A DNA stretch of 28,677 nt from a bacterium (GCA_021779205.1 JAJYBE010000003.1:1-28677), one strand, 5' to 3'; positions 14,671-21,027 are shown, numbered from the stretch's first letter. The notes: a model not told the origin generated them from the letters alone. Program-made: numbers and translations.

Positions 14671-15723
14671 ATGTCCCTCAAAATCGGAATTGTTGGTCTG
14701 CCCAACGTCGGAAAATCGACTCTTTTCAAGGCTCTCACTAAAACACAAGTTGACATTAATAACTATCCTTTTTGCACAATTGAACCAAATGTAGGGATTG
14801 TGAAAGTGCCAGACTCGCGTTTGGAAAAATTGGCCGCAATGTCCCAATCAGCCAAAATCATTCCAGCCATTATTGAATTTGTCGATATTGCCGGCATCGT
14901 GAAAGGCGCTTCCGCCGGGGAGGGCTTGGGTAATAAATTTCTCGCAAACATTCGCGAAGTTGATGCGATTTGCCAAGTGGTGCGAGTTTTCGACAATTCG
15001 AATATTATTCATGTCGCTAATAAAATTAACCCGGCGGATGACATCGAAACAATCAACACCGAACTAATCCTTGCCGATCTCGAAACTGTTGGCAAAGTTA
15101 AAATTCGCTTGGAAAAAGAAGTACGCGGAAACAAGAAAGGCGCAACAGCACAATTAAACGTACTCAATAAAATTAAGGAGAATTTGGAAGCCGGAAAAGT
15201 TGCCAATACTACCAACCTGGACTTTGAAGATGAAAACACAAAAATTATTGTCCGGGAGCTATCGCTTCTCACCATGAAACCGTTTTTGTATATTTTTAAT
15301 GTTGCGGATGTTGCAGAAAAATTACCGGAAAATTTGGAAAATTTGCCGCATGTCAAGCTGGATATAAAAATAGAAGAAGAACTAATCGAGATGACCAAAG
15401 AAGATACCGCCGAGCTTGGTGTTAAATCAAATCTGGACGGACTCATTGTCCGCGCTTATAAATTGCTGGGTCTCATCACGTTTCTGACCACCGGCAAAGA
15501 TGAAACGCGTGCATGGACGATTACAAGGGGTTATACTGCTCCCCTCGCCGGTACCGCTATCCACAATGATTTCAAAGAAAAATTCATCCGCGCTGAAGTG
15601 ATTAACTGGCAAAAACTGCTAGATGCCGAGTCTTGGTCAAAAGCCAAAGAACTTGGAACGTTAAGATTAGAAGGCAAGGAATATGTTGTGCAAGATGGAG
15701 ATGTAATCGAGTTTAAGATTTAA
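14671..15723 (+). CDS. ychF: Redox-regulated ATPase YchF (OLA1 family)
   Basis: P-loop NTPase of the Obg family that prefers ATP and binds ribosomes. It is 350 aa, slightly shorter than the 363 aa of E. coli. G1 is GLPNVGKST (about 9-17), G3 is DIAG within EFVDIAGIVKGASAGEGLG, and the G4 position reads NVAD in place of NKxD, as expected for a family that does not favour GTP. A coiled helical insert covers about 130-190. The C-terminal TGS domain has FLTTGKDETRAWTITRG, TAIHNDFKEKFIRAEV and the closing DGDVIEFKI. It ends in a 4-base overlap with the stop of the converging PAP2 gene, with no clear terminator between. Confidence 0.96.
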   Translation: MSLKIGIVGLPNVGKSTLFKALTKTQVDINNYPFCTIEPNVGIVKVPDSRLEKLAAMSQSAKIIPAIIEFVDIAGIVKGASAGEGLGNKFLANIREVDAICQVVRVFDNSNIIHVANKINPADDIETINTELILADLETVGKVKIRLEKEVRGNKKGATAQLNVLNKIKENLEAGKVANTTNLDFEDENTKIIVRELSLLTMKPFLYIFNVADVAEKLPENLENLPHVKLDIKIEEELIEMTKEDTAELGVKSNLDGLIVRAYKLLGLITFLTTGKDETRAWTITRGYTAPLAGTAIHNDFKEKFIRAEVINWQKLLDAESWSKAKELGTLRLEGKEYVVQDGDVIEFKI

Positions 15724-16190
15724 TCTTTTTGCTTTTTGAAATACTTTTCTACAATTCTATAAACAAAAACTGTAACAATAATTGTAATCAGGAGACTTCC
15801 GGCAATATCAACAAAGTGATGAACACCCGCCAAAACACGGGAAACTCCCACTAAAAAAGCCAGCATAAATAATCCTGTCCCCCATTTTTTATCAAACAAA
15901 AAAATGACCGAAGCAATTGCGGCACCAAAAAGTGTGTGGTCAGAAGGAAAACCATTGTCTGCAGCATGAGCAATGAGCGGGACAAAATTATTTTCCACAA
16001 ACGGACGCGAGTCATAATAGAAGTGACCAAGAATTTTTGCCACGACATAGGAAACCGGCAAAGCAATTATTGCCAAAATTATCATTTTTTTCCTCTCTTC
16101 CTTAGATTGTCCAATTGCAAATAAAAGAGCAACTAAACAAATCGCCCAAATCAGATACTTAGCCCCAAAAACTATTAAATCATCGAACAT
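15720..16190 (-). CDS. PAP2-family phosphatase (probable undecaprenyl-diphosphatase)
   Basis: 156-aa membrane phosphatase with the three PAP2 motifs: K52 to R62-P63 (AKILGHFYYDSRP), PSDH at 82-85, and S117-R118 with H124 and D128 (SRVLAGVHHFVD). Four or five membrane helices are visible. The closest functional relatives are BcrC-type enzymes that recycle undecaprenyl diphosphate for wall and glycan synthesis; other lipid phosphatases share the motifs. A TATAAT at 16208-16213 on the minus strand, without a good -35, would give a leader of about 11 nt. Confidence 0.85.
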   Translation of the reverse strand: MFDDLIVFGAKYLIWAICLVALLFAIGQSKEERKKMIILAIIALPVSYVVAKILGHFYYDSRPFVENNFVPLIAHAADNGFPSDHTLFGAAIASVIFLFDKKWGTGLFMLAFLVGVSRVLAGVHHFVDIAGSLLITIIVTVFVYRIVEKYFKKQKD

Positions 16191-16207
16191 GATTATTTGT
16201 TTTTATT

Positions 16208-16213
16208 ATTATA
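16208..16213 (-). promoter_or_regulatory. -10 element for the PAP2 phosphatase
   Basis: Perfect TATAAT on the minus strand, about 18 bases before the ATG. The -35 region is poor (TTTTAG at 17 bases). Confidence 0.4.
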
Positions 16214-16260
16214 CCCTTAGTATGCTACATCTAAAAAGCTAATGCAATACTCTGAGTAAC

Positions 16261-16289
16261 TTGACTAATCCCCGCTTAGATGCTATCGT
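16261..16289 (+). promoter_or_regulatory. Promoter of the rpsF-ssb-rpsR operon
   Basis: -35 TTGACT (16261-16266), 17-base spacer, -10 TATCGT (16284-16289) preceded by extended TGC. The predicted start is near 16296, giving a leader of about 122 nt. Confidence 0.65.
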
Positions 16290-16324
16290 GTGGAAACAAT
16301 CCAGAAAGCCCTAAAGTTCTCTCG

Positions 16325-16388
16325 CCTGGCGGTTTTCGCTAGGATAAGAGCACAAACATTCCGCACAGGGGGCGATTCTGGGGCGGAT
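16325..16388 (+). promoter_or_regulatory. Structured rpsF leader, candidate S6:S18 binding site
   Basis: Two hairpins in the mRNA leader. The first pairs CCTGGCG with CGCTAGG (16325-16343, 7 bp, one G-U). The second pairs TCCGC (16360-16364) with GCGGA (16383-16387), with a possible inner CAG/CTG and a G-rich loop. rpsF leaders in many bacteria carry an RNA motif with a conserved CCG bound by the S6:S18 dimer for feedback control. Position and operon fit, but a match to that motif is not proven. Confidence 0.4.
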
Positions 16389-16417
16389 TTTATTTATTAA
16401 TCACTTAATTACATACT

Positions 16418-16924
16418 ATGCGTTACGAACTATTCTATCTAGTCGGCGTTTCAAAGGAACTCGATTTGGATAAAATCAAAGCTGAGGTGGATGAGATTAT
16501 CACGGGCCACGGAGGCGTTTTCGAAGAGAAAATGACTCAAGAAAAAAGAAAGATGGCCTACAAAATCAAAAAGGATACTCACGGGATTTATATCGCCAAG
16601 CGGTTTTCCATGGAAGAACCAGCCAATGCACCAGAAATCATCAACAAGCTCAATCTTAACCCGGGAGTTTTGCGTTTCATCATCAGCAACGCATCAGAAC
16701 TGCCAGAGCTGAAAACTAAAGAAGAACGTATTGAGCAAGAAGAAAAAAGAGGTGAAGCAGAGAAAATGCGCGAGATAAAGAAAGAAGCCGCAGAACTTGA
16801 GAAAAATCCTCCAAAGAAGGAAGAAGTAGCACTAACTACTCCTGCCACAGAAACCAAAGTATCTCAAAAAGCGGAAGATGCGCAGGCGTTGGATAAAAAA
16901 TTAGAAGAAATACTCAATATCTAG
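16418..16924 (+). CDS. rpsF: Small ribosomal subunit protein S6 (bS6), extended
   Basis: Binds 16S rRNA together with S18 in the platform of the 30S subunit. The S6 fold is residues 1-100: MRYELFYLVGVSKE, the GGVFEEKMTQEKRKMAYKIKK strand pair and GVLRFIISNA. A C-terminal extension of about 65 residues follows, very rich in Glu and Lys and probably helical, then an Ala/Thr linker and a last helix LDKKLEEILNI. The core family is about 95-135 aa, so 168 is long. First gene of the rpsF-ssb-rpsR operon, after a long leader. Confidence 0.95.
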   Translation: MRYELFYLVGVSKELDLDKIKAEVDEIITGHGGVFEEKMTQEKRKMAYKIKKDTHGIYIAKRFSMEEPANAPEIINKLNLNPGVLRFIISNASELPELKTKEERIEQEEKRGEAEKMREIKKEAAELEKNPPKKEEVALTTPATETKVSQKAEDAQALDKKLEEILNI

Positions 16925-16940
16925 TTTTTAATTATCAACT

Positions 16941-16977
16941 ATTCGCTATGTCCGCTAAATTTAATTAGCGAGCGAAT
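16941..16977 (+). repeat. Two-tier hairpin between rpsF and ssb
   Basis: Outer stem ATTCGCT (16941-16947) / AGCGAAT (16971-16977), inner stem CGCTAA (16953-16958) / TTAGCG (16965-16970), with a 5-base bulge on the left side. No T-run follows, so it is not a terminator. It may set mRNA stability or cover the start of ssb, which lies 15 bases downstream. Confidence 0.6.
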
Positions 16978-16991
16978 GGAAAAATAAACTT

Positions 16992-17474
16992 ATGAACATC
17001 AATAAAGTGATTCTCGTGGGAAGATTGACGCGAGATCCCGAAGTAAGAACGACTGCTACCGGACAAACCGTCACTTCTATTTCAATAGCGACTAACCGAT
17101 TTTGGAAAGATAAGAACGGTCAAAAACAAGATCAAACTGAATTTCATAATGTCGTTATCTGGGGAAAGTTAGGTGAGATTGCCGGACAATATTTGACCAA
17201 AGGTCAAGAAGCCTACATTGAAGGAAGGCTAGCTACAAGAAAATACACGGGAAAAGATGGGCTCGAAAGACGCACAACAGAAATTGTAGCAGAAAATATG
17301 CAACTTGGTTCCCGCGCCGGTCAAGGTAGTGGACAAGCAAGCGGAACATACAGCAAACCTGCCACTGCTCCTGCGCAAGCGCAAGCTCCTCAGGCACCAA
17401 TAGCAGAAGAAATTCCGACCATCAATCTTGACGAAGAGGAAGATGAGGTAAGAATTGAGGATGTGCCATTTTAA
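16992..17474 (+). CDS. ssb: Single-stranded DNA-binding protein
   Basis: Coats single-stranded DNA and recruits repair and replication proteins. It is 160 aa. The OB-fold covers residues 1-110 with NKVILVGRLTRDPEVRTTATGQ, TEFHNVVIWGKLGEIAGQYL and YIEGRLATRKYT. A flexible Gly/Ala/Gln/Pro-rich linker and the acidic tail EDEVRIEDVPF follow; the last four residues DVPF stand for the usual DIPF partner-binding tip. It keeps the classical place between rpsF and rpsR. Confidence 0.97.
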   Translation: MNINKVILVGRLTRDPEVRTTATGQTVTSISIATNRFWKDKNGQKQDQTEFHNVVIWGKLGEIAGQYLTKGQEAYIEGRLATRKYTGKDGLERRTTEIVAENMQLGSRAGQGSGQASGTYSKPATAPAQAQAPQAPIAEEIPTINLDEEEDEVRIEDVPF

Positions 17475-17500
17475 TAAATAATTTTAAGTAAATCTAAAGT

Positions 17501-17743
17501 ATGTATAACAATCGCAACAGCAACGACATCAGTGTGCCGGAGAAGAAACTCTGTCATTTCTGTCAAAACAGAATCGAGAAAATCGATTTTAAGGATGCTT
17601 ATTTCATTAGACGTTTCATGAATTCCCAAGGCAAAATCTATCCGCCAAAAAGACATGGAACTTGTACTAAACATCAAAGAGTGTTGACCAATGCCATTAA
17701 AAAAGCCCGCACTATGGCACTTGTGCCTTTTGTGGCAAGATAA
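17501..17743 (+). CDS. rpsR: Small ribosomal subunit protein S18 (bS18)
   Basis: Partner of S6 in the 30S platform. It is 80 aa. The central conserved part reads IDFKDAYFIRRFM, then the basic GKIYPPKRHGT and HQRVLTNAIKKARTMALVPF. C18 and C21 (CHFC) together with C55 and H58 (GTCTKHQR) form a zinc-binding set, so this is the Zn-containing (C+) form. Third gene of the operon, 26 bases after ssb; efp starts 23 bases later with no terminator between. Confidence 0.95.
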   Translation: MYNNRNSNDISVPEKKLCHFCQNRIEKIDFKDAYFIRRFMNSQGKIYPPKRHGTCTKHQRVLTNAIKKARTMALVPFVAR

Positions 17744-17766
17744 GTTTAAAAAAATAAAAAATATCT

Positions 17767-18324
17767 ATGATTGGAATTTCAGATATCAAAACTGGAAAAA
17801 ATATCATCTTGAACGGGATGCCGTTTGCCGTGCTTTACCATGAACACTCCAAGACTGGACGCGCCGGCTCAGTGCTACGTACGCGCTTGAAAAACCTAAC
17901 CACCGGAGCGGTCTTAGAAAAAACCTTCCAAGGCGCCGAGCATGCAGAGGAAGCAACGATCACAAAATCCAAAGCGCAGTTTCTCTATAAAGAAAACGCG
18001 GATTATTGTTTTATGGATAACGAGTCCTATGAACAATTTTCACTTTCGGCAGAAACATTAGGAAATAACGTGGATTATTTAACCGAGGGAACAGAAGTAA
18101 TGTTTCTTAATTTTGAAGGCAACGCGATCAACATCGAACTGCCGGTCAAGATGAAACTGAAAGTTACCGAGGCGCCACCGGGCATCAAGGGCAATACTGT
18201 TTCCACTGGAGGGAAAATGGTCACATTGGAAACAGGTAAAAAAATATCCACTCCCCTTTTCGTGGAAGCTGGAGATGAAATTATCGTGAATACGGAAAAG
18301 GGTGAATATGTTAGTCGCGCATAA
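17767..18324 (+). CDS. efp: Elongation factor P with arginine at the tip
   Basis: Relieves ribosome stalling at proline runs by entering the E site. It is 185 aa with three beta-barrel domains: KOW-like N-terminal, central OB, and C-terminal with the signature GNTVSTGGKMVTLETGKKISTP cut by domain edges. The tip loop of domain I reads SKTGRAGS, which puts an arginine at residue 32 where EpmA-type proteins have lysine. Arg-type EF-P is rhamnosylated by EarP in some proteobacteria; no earP is in the window. It follows rpsR closely and ends at a terminator. Confidence 0.95.
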   Translation: MIGISDIKTGKNIILNGMPFAVLYHEHSKTGRAGSVLRTRLKNLTTGAVLEKTFQGAEHAEEATITKSKAQFLYKENADYCFMDNESYEQFSLSAETLGNNVDYLTEGTEVMFLNFEGNAINIELPVKMKLKVTEAPPGIKGNTVSTGGKMVTLETGKKISTPLFVEAGDEIIVNTEKGEYVSRA

Positions 18325-18337
18325 AGCAAAAACCAAT

Positions 18338-18369
18338 AAAAATCCCGATTATCCTGGGGGTTTTTAATT
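18338..18369 (+). terminator. Rho-independent terminator after efp
   Basis: Stem AAAAATCCC pairs with GGGGGTTTTT (one T-G pair), loop about 9 bases, T-run at the end. It closes the rpsF-ssb-rpsR-efp transcript. Confidence 0.75.
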
Positions 18370-18397
18370 TGTAATTAGCAAAAATAATTGCTAGACT
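18369..18397 (+). promoter_or_regulatory. Promoter of smpB, leaderless
   Basis: -35 TTGTAA (18369-18374), 17-base spacer, -10 TAGACT (18392-18397). The ATG at 18404 is 7 bases after the -10, at the expected transcription start. The TAGACT box is duplicated in tandem (again at 18398-18403). Confidence 0.55.
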
Positions 18398-18403
18398 AGA
18401 CTC

Positions 18404-18847
18404 ATGGGCACACTAGCAATCAATAAAAAGGCTAATTTAGACTATTTCCTGGTCGATCAGTACGAGGCTGGTTTGGTTTTAAACGGACAAGAGGTCAAAT
18501 CGGTGCGCTCAGGGCAAGTTAGTCTCAAGGAGAGCTTCGTAACACTCAAAGGTACGGAACTATTCCTTACCAATGCCTACATCGCCCCTTATAAACAAGC
18601 GGGTCTCAAACAAATCAACGATCCGACCAGACCACGGAAACTCCTGCTCAAAAAGTCAGAAATCCGCCAACTGATTGGAAAAGTACGTACTCAAGGCTTG
18701 ACATTAGTGCCACTTAGGTTGTATACTAAAAAACGATTATTAAAGCTGGCTTTTGCCGTGGGAAAAGGCAAAAAGAAGTTCGATAAGCGGGAGGATATCG
18801 CAAAAAGAGAGGCAAAACGAAATATTGACCGAGCTTTGAAAAGTTAG
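18404..18847 (+). CDS. smpB: SsrA-binding protein SmpB
   Basis: Binds the tRNA-like part of tmRNA and brings it to stalled ribosomes (trans-translation). It is 147 aa. Conserved blocks: INKKANLDYFLVDQYEAGLVL, GQEVKSVRSGQVSLKESFV, LFLTNAYIAPYKQAG and RPRKLLLKKSEI. The C-terminal tail is basic (GKGKKKFDKREDIAKRE) and ends in an Arg/Lys helix that occupies the empty mRNA channel. ssrA, its RNA partner, begins about 60 bases downstream on the same strand. The promoter suggests a leaderless mRNA. Confidence 0.96.
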   Translation: MGTLAINKKANLDYFLVDQYEAGLVLNGQEVKSVRSGQVSLKESFVTLKGTELFLTNAYIAPYKQAGLKQINDPTRPRKLLLKKSEIRQLIGKVRTQGLTLVPLRLYTKKRLLKLAFAVGKGKKKFDKREDIAKREAKRNIDRALKS

Positions 18848-18866
18848 TGATACAGGCATGTATCAT
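18836..18866 (+). promoter_or_regulatory. Candidate ssrA promoter inside the 3' end of smpB
   Basis: TTGAAA (18836-18841) and TATCAT (18861-18866) are 19 bases apart, longer than ideal. The -10 lies in the small dyad TGATACA/TGTATCA (18848-18865). Cotranscription with smpB is an alternative. Confidence 0.35.
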
Positions 18867-18870
18867 AGTT

Positions 18871-18908
18871 CCCCGCTCACAACGGTTTTAAAAGCGTTGC
18901 AAGCGGGG
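18871..18908 (+). repeat. Dyad upstream of tmRNA that overlaps its 5' end
   Basis: CCCCGCT (18871-18877) pairs with AGCGGGG (18902-18908) and inside it CAACG (18880-18884) pairs with CGTTG (18895-18899), with symmetrical CA bulges. The right arm includes the first bases of the tmRNA acceptor stem (GGGG from 18906), so the precursor can fold in a form that competes with the mature end. Confidence 0.6.
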
Positions 18909-19337
18909 GATGCCTGGTTTCGACAGGTTGTACGTTTAAAATATGCAAGCCGAGCTCTTATAGCTGCTCGTAAAACCGCTATTAAAGTTATAAGTGTAAA
19001 CTTACTAACAAAAGCAAAAACTGCGATTGCGCAAGCCTTCACAGTCAACTTTGCTACCGCTCTTGCCTAATACCGGTCTTTATCGGTTAGGGCATTAGCC
19101 ATCGAATTTATTTTCGCCCAAGGGATAAATTTCGGTGTCATATTATTGGGCTAGCAAATGTCGCTTTTCTTGGCCAGCATTTGTAAAACTTTAGCCGAGA
19201 ATAGATTAAAAAGGTTTTGTTTGCCTTTCACTTTTCGATCGACCCCTGCTTTTTATGCGGGGAAATAAGGCGAAATAAGCTTGTAGTATATTTTTAATGA
19301 ATAATTTTGGACATGGGTTCAACTCCCATCATCTCCA
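18906..19337 (+). ncRNA. ssrA: Transfer-messenger RNA (tmRNA), one-piece
   Basis: Rescues stalled ribosomes and adds a degradation tag. The 5' end GGGGATG (18906-18912) pairs with CATCTCC (19330-19336) as a 7-bp acceptor stem. The 5' side then reads GCCTGGTTTCGACAGG, and the 3' side has the T-arm GGGTTCAACTCCC, both diagnostic for tmRNA. CCA is not encoded (ACAT follows). The tag frame ends at TAA 19068-19070; if translation resumes at GCA 19014 the tag is AKTAIAQAFTVNFATALA, but the resume codon was not determined. Pseudoknot-like pairings follow the stop (for example ACCG/CGGT at about 19072-19087). No circular permutation is seen. smpB lies just upstream. Confidence 0.95.
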
Positions 19338-19340
19338 CAT

Positions 19341-19454
19341 AACTACAAATTACGAATTTATACGAATGTATTAATGCGTGAATTGATTGGTGGTGTTAAA
19401 AATAATATAAAGCTCATATATTTTCATACATTCGTGCCAATTCATAATTCGTAG
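19341..19454. repeat. Long inverted repeat, copy B
   Basis: Left arm 19341-19372, right arm 19420-19454; the arms pair over about 30 bases with a few mismatches. Shared with copy A (5512-5660) are the outer CTAC ends and TACGAA words. It starts 4 bases after tmRNA, and the infC promoter lies in the loop between the arms, so the right arm is in the infC mRNA leader. Confidence 0.72.
19383..19411 (+). promoter_or_regulatory. Candidate promoter of infC-rpmI-rplT
   Basis: -35 TTGATT (19383-19388), 17-base spacer, -10 TATAAA (19406-19411). The predicted start is near 19418, giving a leader of about 62 nt to the ATT at 19480. It lies between the arms of inverted repeat B. Confidence 0.55.
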
Positions 19455-19479
19455 AGGACACACAAGACATAACCATTAA

Positions 19480-20040
19480 ATTAAAGCTATACGAAGAACA
19501 CCCTACAAAAGACCAATCGTTAGAAAAGGTCCAATTACTAGAATCAACGACCAAATCCGCGTGCCGGAAGTACGTGTTATTCGTGATTCTGATAACACAC
19601 AACTTGGTGTCATACCCACCAGCCAAGCGCTGGAACTCGCCCGCGAAGAGGGACTTGATCTTGTGGAAATCGCCCCTCAGGCCAAGCCTCCGGTTTGCAA
19701 GATTATGGACTTTGGCAAGTTTCAATATCAAAAATCCCGCTTGGAAAGAGTAAATAAATTCAAACAAAAAAAATCAGAAGTAAAAGGCATTCGCCTAGGA
19801 GTTCGCACGGACACTCATGACTTGGAATTTAAGAAAGCGCAAGCGGAAAAGTTTTTAAAAAAAGGCGCGAAAGTTAAAGTGGAACTCACAATGCGCGGAA
19901 GAGAAAAAGCTCATCAAGACCTGGCTCGCGAAAACCTAAAACAATTTCTTCACGAAATCGCCATCCCCTATAAGATCGAGCAAGAGATTAAACGTTATCC
20001 AGGAGGATTCAATGCGATTATTGCACCAGATGAGGAATAA
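19480..20040 (+). CDS. infC: Translation initiation factor IF-3, non-canonical start
   Basis: Checks start-codon pairing and keeps 30S subunits free. The first GTG (19561) falls inside conserved sequence: the frame upstream encodes the family block ITRINDQIRVPEVRVIRD, so the start must be earlier. The frame is closed by TAA at 19477-19479, and the only plausible starts after it are ATT (19480, MKAIRRTPYKRP) or ATA (19489). From 19480 the protein is 186 aa. The N-domain includes LGVIPTSQALELAREEGLDL and VEIAPQAKPPVCKIMDFGKF; a Lys-rich linker leads to the C-domain (KGIRLGVRTDTHDLEFKKAQ onward). AUU starts on infC allow self-control in enteric bacteria. First gene of infC-rpmI-rplT. Confidence 0.9.
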   Translation: MKAIRRTPYKRPIVRKGPITRINDQIRVPEVRVIRDSDNTQLGVIPTSQALELAREEGLDLVEIAPQAKPPVCKIMDFGKFQYQKSRLERVNKFKQKKSEVKGIRLGVRTDTHDLEFKKAQAEKFLKKGAKVKVELTMRGREKAHQDLARENLKQFLHEIAIPYKIEQEIKRYPGGFNAIIAPDEE

Positions 20041-20075
20041 TTATAAATAAACTAATTTCAAAACAATTTAACTTT

Positions 20076-20270
20076 ATGCCAAAGCTAAAAACTAAAAAAG
20101 CACTAGTAAAAAAAATCAAGATCACAAAAAACAAAAAGGTGATCCGTCGCTCGACCGGACAAAACCACTACAACTCCAAGGAAAACGGGAAAGCTGGTCG
20201 GGATAAAAGGGGCGACAAGAGACTATTTAAGGCTGATGAAAAGAATGTGCTAAAAAGAATGCAAGTATAA
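20076..20270 (+). CDS. rpmI: Large ribosomal subunit protein L35 (bL35)
   Basis: 64-aa, very basic 50S protein. It opens MPKLKTKKALVKKIKITKN and has the family's RRSTGQNHYNSKE and KRLFKADEKNVLKRM. It lies between infC (35 bases upstream) and rplT (35 bases downstream), the classical order. No Shine-Dalgarno sequence is seen. Confidence 0.94.
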   Translation: MPKLKTKKALVKKIKITKNKKVIRRSTGQNHYNSKENGKAGRDKRGDKRLFKADEKNVLKRMQV

Positions 20271-20305
20271 TAAAGTAAATTTTTAAATTTTAAATTACCT
20301 AGATT

Positions 20306-20650
20306 ATGACCAGAATTAAGCGCGGGATGTCCTCCTCAAAAAGAAGAAAGAATCTCCTTGAAGATGCAAGGGGTTTTAAATGGAGAAGAAGCACTAATTA
20401 TCGCGCAGCCAAAGAAGCTGTGATCAAAGCTGGCTCTTATGCTTTCCGTGACCGTCGTGCCAAAAAACGCGTGATGCGAAAACTATGGATTACAAGATTA
20501 AACATCGCTCTTCGCGAATTGGGATTGAAATACAGCCAGTTTATTAAAATCATGGCCGACAAACACATTGAATTAGATCGCAAAGTGCTCTCTCAAATGG
20601 CCGTCACTGAACCAAAAGTTTTTGCCAAACTAATTGAATCGGTGAAATAA
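20306..20650 (+). CDS. rplT: Large ribosomal subunit protein L20 (bL20)
   Basis: Early-binding 50S assembly protein. It is 114 aa. A long basic N-terminal helix starts MTRIKRGMSSSKRRKNLLED and continues into ARGFKWRRSTNYRAAKEAV and RDRRAKKRVMRKLWITRLN; the globular C-terminal part contains LRELGLKYSQFIKIMA. It ends before a strong terminator. L20 controls this operon in other bacteria through an RNA mimic of its rRNA site; no such site was identified here. Confidence 0.96.
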   Translation: MTRIKRGMSSSKRRKNLLEDARGFKWRRSTNYRAAKEAVIKAGSYAFRDRRAKKRVMRKLWITRLNIALRELGLKYSQFIKIMADKHIELDRKVLSQMAVTEPKVFAKLIESVK

Positions 20651-20671
20651 GCCTTATCTTCAGAATTTCAC

Positions 20672-20697
20672 AAAACCCCGTTTAAGCGGGGTTTTTA
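20672..20697 (+). terminator. Rho-independent terminator after rplT
   Basis: Stem AAAACCCCG / CGGGGTTTT with a 6-base loop and a five-T tail. It closes the infC-rpmI-rplT transcript. Confidence 0.88.
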
Positions 20698-20735
20698 ATA
20701 TGTCTTTTTATACTCGCTTCATAAATATAAACTTC

Positions 20736-20797
20736 GACGGGAATCCAGATTCCACTTGAAATATTAGGCGCCTAGATTCCCGCCTTCCCAGGAATGA
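20736..20797. repeat. REP-like palindromic element
   Basis: CGGGAATC (20738-20745) pairs with GATTCCCG (20775-20782) around a perfect 10-base palindrome TAGGCGCCTA (20765-20774). The right edge reads CCGCCTTCCCAGGAATGACA, a wording common in dispersed REP-type repeats of many bacterial genomes. It lies between two converging transcripts. Confidence 0.6.
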
Positions 20798-20815
20798 CAC
20801 AAAAAGGAAAGCAAA

Positions 20816-21016
20816 TCATTTCTTCTTCTCCAAAATCACCTCCCGAATTAAACGCCTGAGGCCATAAAATGGCAACCAAATCCAGAGCGTTTTTTTGACC
20901 CATTTATTCCAAAAGGCATTCGGATTGGTAGCGAAATAATCAAAAATCAGATAACTCAAAAAAAGGATGAAAATAAAAGGTCCGAATATAAGCACGTAGG
21001 CATCAAATTTATTCAT
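20816..21016 (-). CDS. Small membrane protein, unknown
   Basis: 66 aa. One clear membrane helix at about residues 7-29 (YVLIFGPFIFILFLSYLIF), then an aromatic, amphipathic stretch (FWNKWVKKTLWIWLPFYGL) that could dip into the membrane, and a basic end RRLIREVILEKKK that should stay in the cytoplasm. No family was recognised. It starts 11 bases after the HAD phosphatase gene and is the last gene of that leftward run. Confidence 0.65.
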   Translation of the reverse strand: MNKFDAYVLIFGPFIFILFLSYLIFDYFATNPNAFWNKWVKKTLWIWLPFYGLRRLIREVILEKKK

Positions 21017-21027
21017 AAATTTAGAAA

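Noticed and set aside
18858..19070. 70-codon open frame with ATG after smpB
   Set aside because: It lies on the tmRNA; only its last part (the tag) is translated, and by trans-translation.
19561..20040. infC starting at GTG 19561
   Set aside because: Conserved IF-3 sequence is encoded upstream in the same frame, so this would cut off the N-terminus.
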